DNA from: CAVVAL01 sp963742725
Lineage (GTDB): Bacteria > Actinomycetota > Actinomycetes > Mycobacteriales > Cryptosporangiaceae
Assembly (NCBI GenBank): GCA_963742725.1
Contig: CAVUMX010000003.1
Span: 1,054,001-1,118,000, forward strand
Length of the DNA stretch: 64,000 bases
Direction of reading: 5' to 3'
The translations under genes were made by a program, and so were the position numbers. Numbering within the stretch: the first letter of the stretch is position 1; each line of letters starts with the position of its first letter. The notes beneath the pieces are model-generated. The model ran no database searches, was not told the DNA's origin, and worked only from the letters and a program-made list of their open reading frames with translations. This document shows, one piece after another, positions 57,632 to 64,000 of this stretch.

Positions 57632-59113
57632 GTGCCGCACCTGTTCATCGACGGCACCTGGACCGGCCCAGTGACCGACACCGATACCGACACCGACACC
57701 GCCGGCCAGCGCGAGGTCATCAACCCCGCCGACGGCACGGTCCTGACCACCGTGGACGAAGCCGGCCCGGACGACGCCCTGCGCGCTGTCGCCGCCGCCC
57801 GCACCGCGTTCGACAGCGGACCGTGGCCGCGCACCCCCACCGCCGAACGCGCCGCCGTCCTCGACCGGATCGCCGACATCCTGGTCCGGGACAAGGAGGA
57901 CATCGCCCGCACCGAGACGCTCGACACCGGCAAGACCCTCGGCGAAGCACGGATCGACGTGGACGACGTCGTCCGGGTGCTGCGGTACTACGCCGACCTG
58001 GCCGACAAGGACCCCGGCCGCGTGGTCGACACCGGCAACCCGGGCGCGATCAGCCGGGTCGTCTACGAGCCGGTCGGGGTCTGCGCGCTGATCACGCCGT
58101 GGAACTACCCGCTGCTCCAGGCGTCCTGGAAGCTGGCGCCCGCGCTGGCCGCCGGCAATACGGTCGTCCTGAAGCCGAGCGAGGTCACCCCGCTGTCGAC
58201 GATCCGGCTGGTCAAGGCCTGTGAGGAGGCCGGGGTCCCGGCCGGTGTCGTGAACCTGGTGCTCGGTGCCGGCCCCGCCGCCGGCGCGCCGCTCGCCGAG
58301 AGCCCGGACGTCGACCTCGTCTCGTTCACGGGCGGTCTCGCCACCGGGCAGGCGATCATGCGCGCCGCCGCCGGCAACGTGAAGAAGGTGGCGCTGGAAC
58401 TCGGCGGCAAGAACCCCAACATCGTGTTCGCGGACGCCGACCGCGAGACCGCCCTGGACTACGCGCTCACCGCCGCGTTCCTGCACTCCGGCCAGGTGTG
58501 CTCGGCCGGCACCCGCCTGCTCGTCGAGGACGCGATCTACGACGAGTTCGTCGCCGAGGTCGCGCGCCGGGCCGAGCTGGTCCGGCTCGGCGACGGCCTC
58601 ACGGAGGGCGTCGAGTCCGGCCCGCTCGTCTCTGAGGCCCACCGCGACAAGATCGAGGCCTACGTCGCGTCCGCCCTGGAGGAGGGCGCCAAGCTGCTGG
58701 CCGGCGGCCGCCGGGAAGGCGAGCAGGGCTTCTTCTACCGGCCGACCGTCTTCGCGGACTGCCATCGCGAGATGCGCGTCGTCCGCGAGGAGACGTTCGG
58801 CCCGATCCTCACCGCCGAGCGGTTCACCGGCGAGGACGAGGCCGTCGCGCTCGGCAACGACACCGACTACGGACTGGCCGGCGCGGTCTGGACGAACGAT
58901 CCGGGCAAGGCGCAGCGCGTCGCCGGACGGCTCCGACACGGCACCGTGTGGATCAACGACTACCACCCGTACCTCCCGCAGGCCGAGTGGGGCGGGTTCG
59001 GGCGCTCCGGGATCGGCCGCGAGCTGGGCCCGTCGGGGCTGGCGGAGTACCGCGAGGCCAAGCACGTCTACCAGAACATCGACCCCAGCCCGCAGCGCTG
59101 GTTCGCGGGGTGA
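57632..59113 (+). CDS. betB: Betaine aldehyde dehydrogenase
   Basis: A 493-residue aldehyde dehydrogenase with the classic motifs: TPWNYPLLQASWKLAPALAAG, VLKPSE, the general base Glu256 (LELGGKNPN) and nucleophile Cys290 (GQVCSAGTR). BetB identity rests on these and on the neighbouring choline dehydrogenase and betaine-type transporter. The N-terminus has an in-frame TDTDTDTDT stretch. GTG 57632 has GGAGG 4 nt upstream. Last step of choline to glycine betaine. It is followed 2 bp later by betA. Confidence 0.9.
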   Translation: MPHLFIDGTWTGPVTDTDTDTDTAGQREVINPADGTVLTTVDEAGPDDALRAVAAARTAFDSGPWPRTPTAERAAVLDRIADILVRDKEDIARTETLDTGKTLGEARIDVDDVVRVLRYYADLADKDPGRVVDTGNPGAISRVVYEPVGVCALITPWNYPLLQASWKLAPALAAGNTVVLKPSEVTPLSTIRLVKACEEAGVPAGVVNLVLGAGPAAGAPLAESPDVDLVSFTGGLATGQAIMRAAAGNVKKVALELGGKNPNIVFADADRETALDYALTAAFLHSGQVCSAGTRLLVEDAIYDEFVAEVARRAELVRLGDGLTEGVESGPLVSEAHRDKIEAYVASALEEGAKLLAGGRREGEQGFFYRPTVFADCHREMRVVREETFGPILTAERFTGEDEAVALGNDTDYGLAGAVWTNDPGKAQRVAGRLRHGTVWINDYHPYLPQAEWGGFGRSGIGRELGPSGLAEYREAKHVYQNIDPSPQRWFAG

Positions 59114-59115
59114 CC

Positions 59116-60789
59116 ATGTACGACTTCGTGATCGTCGGCGGCGGCTCAGCAGGCAGTGCGGTCGCCAACCGACTCTCCGCCGATCCGGCCAACCGCGTCC
59201 TGGTCCTGGAGGCCGGCCGTCCCGACTACCGCTGGGACGTGTTCATCCACATGCCGGCCGCGCTGACGATCCCGATCGGCAGCCGGTTCTACGACTGGAA
59301 GTACAACTCCGAGCCGGAGCCGTTCATGAACGGCCGCCGGATCTACCACGCGCGCGGCAAGGTTCTCGGCGGCTCCAGCAGCATCAACGGGATGATCTTC
59401 CAGCGCGGCAACCCGCTCGACTACGAGCGCTGGGCCGCCGATCCCGGCATGGAGGGCTGGGACTACGCGCACTGCCTGCCGTACTTCAAGCGCATGGAGA
59501 ACTGCCTCGCGGGCGGCGACGCGTACCGCGGCGACGACGGGCCGCTCGTCCTGGAGCGCGGGCCGGCGACGAACCCGCTGTTCGGCGCGTTCTTCGAGGC
59601 TGTCCAGCAGGCCGGTTACCCGCTCACCGCGGACGTCAACGGCGAGCGGCAGGAGGGCTTCGCCCGCTTCGACCGCAACATCCACCGGGGCCGCCGCCTC
59701 TCGGCCGCGCGCGCGTACCTGCACCCGGTCATGCGCCGCCCGAACCTCACCGTCGAGTGCCGCGCGCACGTCACCCGGCTGCTGTTCGAAGGCACGAAGT
59801 CGGCGGGCAGGAAGGTCGTGGGCGTCGAGTACACGCGGCGGGGTCGGACGCACCAGGTCCGGGCCGCCGAGGTCGTGCTGTGCGGCGGCGCGATCAACAC
59901 ACCGCAGGTCCTCCAGCTGTCCGGGATCGGGAACGCCGCCGAACTCGGCGCCCTGGGCATCGAGACCGTCCACGACCTGCCCGGCGTCGGCGAGAACCTC
60001 CAGGACCACCTGGAGGTGTACGTCCAGCACATCTCGAAGCAGCCGGTGTCGATCGCGCCAGCGCTGAAGTGGTACCGCCGGCCGTGGATCGGCGCGCAGT
60101 GGCTGTTCCTGCGCAGCGGACCGGGCGCGACCAACCACTTCGAGGGCGGTGGGTTCGTCCGCAGCAACGACGACGTCGCCTACCCGAACCTGATGTTCCA
60201 CTTCCTGCCGATCGCGATCCGCTACGACGGCACCCAGCCGGCCGGCGGCCACGGCTACCAGGTCCACATCGGACCGATGTACTCCGACGCGCGCGGCTCG
60301 GTGAAGATCACGTCCATGGACCCGAAGGCGCACCCGGCACTGCGGTTCAACTACCTCTCCACCGGCCAGGACAAGCGCGAATGGGTCGAGGCGATCCGGG
60401 TCGCCCGCGACATCCTGCGGCAGCCGGCGTTCGACGCCTTCAACGACGGCGAGATATCCCCGGGCCCGGCCGTCGAGACCGATCAGCAGATTCTCGATTG
60501 GGTTGCGAAAGACGCCGAAACCGCCCTACACCCCTCGTGCACCGCCAAGATGGGCACCGACGCGATGGCGGTGACGGATCCGGCGACGATGAAGGTGCAC
60601 GGCGTGGACGGCGTACGGGTGGTGGATGCCTCCGTCATGCCGTACGTCACCAACGGCAACATCTACGCCCCGGTGATGATGGTCGCCGAGAAGGCCGCCG
60701 ACCTGATCCTCGGCAACACGCCCCTCCCACCTGAGCCGGTCGCGTACTACCGCCTACCGCCAGGACAGCAAAGAGGACAGCAACGATGA
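59116..60789 (+). CDS. betA: Choline dehydrogenase (GMC oxidoreductase)
   Basis: A 557-residue GMC flavoprotein with the FAD motif VGGGSAGS (8-15), GGSSSINGMIFQRGN, the ALHPSCTAKMG motif with catalytic His472, and VTNGNIYAPVMMVAEKAADLI at the C-terminus. These match choline dehydrogenase; the neighbouring betB supports it. It oxidises choline to betaine aldehyde at the membrane. ATG 59116 is 2 bp after the betB stop; the stop overlaps the ABC ATPase start. Confidence 0.92.
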   Translation: MYDFVIVGGGSAGSAVANRLSADPANRVLVLEAGRPDYRWDVFIHMPAALTIPIGSRFYDWKYNSEPEPFMNGRRIYHARGKVLGGSSSINGMIFQRGNPLDYERWAADPGMEGWDYAHCLPYFKRMENCLAGGDAYRGDDGPLVLERGPATNPLFGAFFEAVQQAGYPLTADVNGERQEGFARFDRNIHRGRRLSAARAYLHPVMRRPNLTVECRAHVTRLLFEGTKSAGRKVVGVEYTRRGRTHQVRAAEVVLCGGAINTPQVLQLSGIGNAAELGALGIETVHDLPGVGENLQDHLEVYVQHISKQPVSIAPALKWYRRPWIGAQWLFLRSGPGATNHFEGGGFVRSNDDVAYPNLMFHFLPIAIRYDGTQPAGGHGYQVHIGPMYSDARGSVKITSMDPKAHPALRFNYLSTGQDKREWVEAIRVARDILRQPAFDAFNDGEISPGPAVETDQQILDWVAKDAETALHPSCTAKMGTDAMAVTDPATMKVHGVDGVRVVDASVMPYVTNGNIYAPVMMVAEKAADLILGNTPLPPEPVAYYRLPPGQQRGQQR

Positions 60790-61823
60790 CGGCAGCCGCG
60801 GAGCCGGCGATCTCCGTACGCAACCTCTGGAAGCTCTTCGGCGCCAGGGCCGGCAAGGTCGTCGGCGGCCCGCACGCCCAGTTGGCCCGCGCGGACCTGC
60901 GCGACAAGACAGGCTGCATCCTCGCGGTCCGCGACGTGTCGTTCGAGGTGGAACCCGGCGAGATGTTCGTCGTCATGGGCCTGTCCGGCAGCGGCAAGTC
61001 GACGCTGGTGCGGTGCCTGACGCGGCTGATCGAGCCCACCCACGGCGAGATCCGCATCGACGGCGAGGACGTGGTCGCCGCCAGCCGTGCCCGCCTCCGC
61101 GAGCTGCGCCGGCACCGGGTCGCGATGGTGTTCCAGAACTTCGGGCTGCTGCCGCACCGGCGCGTGATCGACAACGTCGCCTACGGGCTGGAGATCCAGG
61201 GCGTCGGCAAGGCGGAGCGGCGGCGCCGGGCCGGCGAGATCATCAGCCTCGTCGGGCTCGACGGCAACGACGACTGCTACCCGGACGAGCTGTCCGGCGG
61301 CATGCAGCAGCGCGTCGGGCTGGCCCGCGCGCTCGCCGTCGACCCGGCCGTCCTGCTGTTCGACGAGCCGTTCAGCGCGCTCGACCCGCTGATCCGGCGT
61401 GACATGCAGAGCGAGGTCATCCGCCTGCACCGCGAGGTCGGCAAGACGATGGTGTTCATCACCCACGACCTGAACGAGGCGCTCAAGCTCGGCGACCGGA
61501 TCGCGATCATGCGCGACGGCGAGATCGTCCAGGTCGGCCGCCCGGAGGACCTGGTCGGCTCCCCGGCTGACGACTACGTCGCCGACTTCGTGCGGGACGT
61601 CCCCAAGGGCAATGTCCTCACCCTGCGCCAGATCGCCCGCCCGCCCGAGCGCGGCGAACCGCTCGACGGGCCGCTCGTCCCGGCCGGCTCCGTCATCCGC
61701 GACGCGGTGCAGATCGCCCTGGAAACCGACAAGCCCCTGCGCGTGACGGACGGCAGCACGCTGGTCGGCGTGGTCGACCGCGTCCGCCTCCTGTCGGTCG
61801 TAGCCGGCGGCCCGCTCCCGTGA
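60786..61823 (+). CDS. Glycine betaine/proline-type ABC transporter ATP-binding protein (OpuAA/ProV-like)
   Basis: A 345-residue ATPase with a long N-terminus typical of ProV/OpuAA, Walker A GLSGSGKST, NFGLLPHRRVIDNVAYGLEIQ, signature LSGGMQQRVGLARAL, Walker B VLLFDEPFSALDPLIRR and FITHDLNEAL. A short C-terminal extension may be the remains of CBS-type osmosensing domains. It powers import of betaine or choline with the permease that follows. ATG 60786 overlaps the betA stop by 4 bp. Confidence 0.93.
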   Translation: MTAAAEPAISVRNLWKLFGARAGKVVGGPHAQLARADLRDKTGCILAVRDVSFEVEPGEMFVVMGLSGSGKSTLVRCLTRLIEPTHGEIRIDGEDVVAASRARLRELRRHRVAMVFQNFGLLPHRRVIDNVAYGLEIQGVGKAERRRRAGEIISLVGLDGNDDCYPDELSGGMQQRVGLARALAVDPAVLLFDEPFSALDPLIRRDMQSEVIRLHREVGKTMVFITHDLNEALKLGDRIAIMRDGEIVQVGRPEDLVGSPADDYVADFVRDVPKGNVLTLRQIARPPERGEPLDGPLVPAGSVIRDAVQIALETDKPLRVTDGSTLVGVVDRVRLLSVVAGGPLP

Positions 61824-63880
61824 GCACCGCAGGCGGCGCGCCGGCGGGCACTGCGGGGGACGCGCCCGTGGGCACCGCGGGGGGCGCGCCCGTGGGCACC
61901 GCGGGGGACGCGCCCGTGGCCACCGCCGACCCCCCGACTGTCGGACTTTTGAGGGCCGGCGAGGCCGGCGCACCCCCAAAAGTCCGAAACTGGGGGCGGG
62001 TGCGAGGGATCAGCGCGGCCGTGGTGGCACTGGCGGCCGCCGTCCTGTACGTCGTCTTCAGCGGCACCGCGACGCTCCCGCACAGCGAGGACGCCGGCGC
62101 GTTCCAGACCCTCAACGAGGCCAGGGACTGGGTCGACGCCAACCGCAACTCCAGTCCGGTGTTCCTGTTCTTCGTCAACGGCATCCGGCTGTTCATCGGC
62201 GAGTTGTACGGCGCCATCCACGGCCTGCTCGTCAGCCTCGGCTGGGCCGGCGTCGTGGCGTTCGGCGGCGCGCTGGGCCTGATCCTCGCCGGCTGGCGGC
62301 GGGGGCTGCTCGCTGCGGCCGGGTTCGCCTCGTTCGGCGTCCTGGGGCTGTGGGACGAGAGCATCGAGACGTTCGCGCTCACCGTCACGGCCGTCCTGCT
62401 GTCGCTGCTGCTGGGCATCCCGCTCGGCGTGGCGGCCGGACGGAGCCGGCGCCTGCGGGCCGTGCTGACGCCCGTCCTCGACGTCATGCAGATCATGCCG
62501 ACGTTCGCCTACCTCGCCCCGATGGCCCTGATCTTCCTGATCGGGGCGCCGTCGGCCACGATCGCGACGCTGATCTACGCCATCCCGCCGGCCATCCGGA
62601 TCACGTCGCTCGGCATCCAGGGCGTGTCGCCGGCCACGATGGAGGCGTCGGCCTCGCTCGGATCGACCCGCTGGCAGATGCTGCGGACGGTGCAGCTGCC
62701 GATGGCCCGGCGGACGATCGTCCTCGCCGTGAACCAGACGATCATGCTGGCGCTGTCGATGGTCGTGTACACCGCGCTGATCGACGGTCCGGGGCTCGGC
62801 GTGACGATCGTGCGGGCGCTGGAGCGGGTCAACGTCGGCACCGCGTTCGACGCCGGCGTGGCGATCGTCGTCATGGCGATCGTGCTCGACCGGATCACCA
62901 CCGGCGCCAGCGAACGGCTGGACATGCGACGGGAGCCGGGCAAGCGCGGGCTCGTGGTGGTCGGCGCGCTGGCCGGGGCCGCGGTGGCCACGGTCGCCGG
63001 CCGTTCGGTACCGGAGTTCCCCGAGGCGTTGGAGTTCTCCTTCGCCGAGCCGGTGAACACCGCCGTCGAGTGGGTTGAGACCAACGCGTTCGCCGTTACG
63101 GACTGGTTCAAGAACGTTGTCACCGAGGGCCTGCTCAACCCGCTGCAGACCGTGCTGACCAGCGCGCCGTGGTGGCTCGTCCTCGGTACGGTGCTCGCGG
63201 TCGGGCTCCTGGTCACCGGGGTCCGGGCGGCCGTGACGGCCGTGGCGTGCCTCGGCGCGGTCATCTGGCTCGGACTCTGGCAGCACAGCATGGAGACGCT
63301 CGCGATCGTGCTGGTGGCGACCGCCCTGACGATGGCCGTCGGCATCGGGCTCGGCGTGGCGGCGGCGCGCAACGACCGGCTGGCGGCGCTGCTGCGGCCG
63401 GTCCTGGACGCGGCGCAGACCATGCCGTCGTTCGTCTACCTGCTGCCGGCCGTCGCGTTGTTCTCCGCCAGCCGGTTCACGGCCGTGATCGCGGCGGTGA
63501 TCTTCGCGGTGCCGCCCGTCGTACGACTCGTCGAGGACGGCATCCGCGGCGTGCCGGCGACCGTCGTCGAGGCGGCCACGTCGGTGGGCTCGACGCCCGT
63601 CCAGCTGCTGTGGAAGGTGCAGTTGCCGGTCGCGCGGCGCGCCCTTCTGGTCGCCACCAACCAGGGAATCGTCATGGTGCTGTCGATGGTGGTCGTCGGC
63701 GGCCTGGTCGGGGCCGGTGCCCTCGGGTACGACGTGGTCGCCGGCTTCGCGCAGTCCGAGGACTTCGGCAAGGGGCTCGCCGCCGGTGTGGCGATCGTGC
63801 TCCTCGGCGTCGTCCTCGACCGTCTCACCCAGCGCCCGGGGGAGCGCTCGCTGTCCACTCAGGCCGGTCACGCCGGCTGA
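61820..63880 (+). CDS. Betaine/choline-type ABC transporter permease, two fused ProW-like domains
   Basis: A protein of up to 686 residues with two complete ProW/OpuAB-like membrane domains in tandem (first about 205-385, second about 480-680). Each has the permease signature (MEASASLGSTRWQMLRTVQLP; VVEAATSVGSTPVQLLWKVQLP) and the DVMQIMPTFAYL / DAAQTMPSFVYL helix. Usually one permease gene encodes one such domain, so this is a duplication-fusion. The first 60 residues are repeat-derived: three 24-bp GTAGDAPV-type units and a 64-bp palindrome. GTG 62000, just after the palindrome and in frame, would give 626 residues and may be the real start. GTG 61820 overlaps the ATPase stop. Confidence 0.88.
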   Translation: MSTAGGAPAGTAGDAPVGTAGGAPVGTAGDAPVATADPPTVGLLRAGEAGAPPKVRNWGRVRGISAAVVALAAAVLYVVFSGTATLPHSEDAGAFQTLNEARDWVDANRNSSPVFLFFVNGIRLFIGELYGAIHGLLVSLGWAGVVAFGGALGLILAGWRRGLLAAAGFASFGVLGLWDESIETFALTVTAVLLSLLLGIPLGVAAGRSRRLRAVLTPVLDVMQIMPTFAYLAPMALIFLIGAPSATIATLIYAIPPAIRITSLGIQGVSPATMEASASLGSTRWQMLRTVQLPMARRTIVLAVNQTIMLALSMVVYTALIDGPGLGVTIVRALERVNVGTAFDAGVAIVVMAIVLDRITTGASERLDMRREPGKRGLVVVGALAGAAVATVAGRSVPEFPEALEFSFAEPVNTAVEWVETNAFAVTDWFKNVVTEGLLNPLQTVLTSAPWWLVLGTVLAVGLLVTGVRAAVTAVACLGAVIWLGLWQHSMETLAIVLVATALTMAVGIGLGVAAARNDRLAALLRPVLDAAQTMPSFVYLLPAVALFSASRFTAVIAAVIFAVPPVVRLVEDGIRGVPATVVEAATSVGSTPVQLLWKVQLPVARRALLVATNQGIVMVLSMVVVGGLVGAGALGYDVVAGFAQSEDFGKGLAAGVAIVLLGVVLDRLTQRPGERSLSTQAGHAG
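61846..61917 (+). repeat. Three 24-bp tandem repeats at the ATPase-permease junction
   Basis: GGGCACTGCGGGGGACGCGC-type units repeat with a perfect 24-bp period (61846, 61870, 61894), with partial copies on both sides. They keep the permease frame open (GTAGDAPV). They may be intergenic filler of the kind seen after other genes. Confidence 0.75.
61932..61995. repeat. 64-bp palindromic element, family 2, copy 3
   Basis: TCGGACTTTTGAGGG (61941-61955) pairs with 61973-61987 with one mismatch; outer CCCCC and GGGGG also pair. It lies in or just before the permease coding region, reading PPTVGLLRAGEAGAPPKVRNWG if translated. Ends (CCCCGACTGTCGG and CTGGGG) match copy 1. Confidence 0.82.
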
Positions 63881-63921
63881 TCCCCACACCGCAAGAACAA
63901 CCGAAAGGGAACGCAGGGAAC

Positions 63922-64000
63922 ATGGGAGCGAACAGGGTTCTCCGCCTGGCGGCGGCCGCACTGGGGCTGAGCCTGGCCCTCGCCGGCTGCGGCGGCGTGA
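63922..64000 (+). CDS. Start of a lipoprotein, probably the transporter's substrate-binding protein (partial)
   Basis: ATG 63922 opens a typical lipoprotein signal: MGANRVLRLAAAALGLSLAL followed by the lipobox AGC at 21-23. A GGGAAC/AGGGAA ribosome site precedes it, 41 bp after the permease stop. Only 26 codons are in the window. By position it is the glycine-betaine-type binding protein. Confidence 0.75.
   Translation, partial: MGANRVLRLAAAALGLSLALAGCGGV

Overview
This is chromosomal DNA of a high-GC actinobacterium. G and C dominate third codon positions, GTG starts are common, and there are LAL-type LuxR regulators, an F420/FMN PPOX-fold enzyme, a DUF5999 protein, a FhuF-like reductase, secreted CBM2 and CBM35-like hydrolases, and many leaderless promoters of the form TANNNT plus 6-7 nt plus start codon. 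Genus cannot be fixed by eye; a soil or plant-litter saprophyte is the best guess. I saw no transposase, integrase, phage gene, CRISPR array, tRNA or rRNA.

Layout. 1-6.3 kb: the tail of an unknown gene, an aldehyde dehydrogenase, a LAL regulator, an orphan LivG/LivF ATPase pair and a small DUF5999 protein. 6.5-11.8 kb: mutA-mutB-meaB (methylmalonyl-CoA mutase and its G-protein chaperone). 12.1-17.6 kb: a glycosyltransferase pair (GT39-like plus GT2/GtrA) followed by an OmpR-type two-component system. Upstream of both units lie matching arrays of 11-bp-spaced TCCCAG boxes. 17.8-25.7 kb: SRPBCC protein, XRE-type protein, secreted subtilase, PLP decarboxylase, CBM2 protein and a large secreted glycosidase. 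26-37.6 kb: small protein, LAL regulator, PPOX enzyme, ZIP transporter, GH5 cellulase, ECF sigma factor, zinc-finger/LuxR fusion and ABC-F protein. 37.8-42.6 kb: an adenosine-deaminase-like protein lacking the catalytic Glu, a DUF3516-type helicase, an NlpC/P60 hydrolase and a small membrane protein. 42.7-47.5 kb: a NarL-type two-component system, an unknown secreted protein and a FhuF-like reductase. 47.6-53 kb: ChW-repeat secreted protein, flippase-like protein, GDPD, YjbR/MmcQ, FmdB, OsmC, a small protein, a ClpN/HTH pair and a small CBM2 protein. 53.1-56.4 kb: Gfo/Idh oxidoreductase, FAH-fold hydrolase, FAD reductase and Rieske ferredoxin. 56.5-64 kb: IclR regulator, betaine aldehyde dehydrogenase, choline dehydrogenase and a betaine/choline-type ABC importer cut off in its binding protein.

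The most unusual content is non-coding. Two families of palindromic elements, each 64 bp long, occur three times each. All three copies of one family lie between convergent genes. GC-rich short tandem repeats fill gene tails and also expand in frame inside several proteins. Several regulatory arrays can be read directly: the TCCCAG boxes, paired GTCAA-N6-TTGAC palindromes over the HTH/ClpN promoter, and a TGTTGCG/CGCAACA motif in both the iclR and bet promoters.

How the genes work together: the bet cluster would import choline or betaine and oxidise choline to glycine betaine. The mut cluster joins propionyl-CoA breakdown to the TCA cycle. The secreted hydrolases fit growth on plant polymers. 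The two-component system at 15.5-17.6 kb probably controls itself and its glycosyltransferases.
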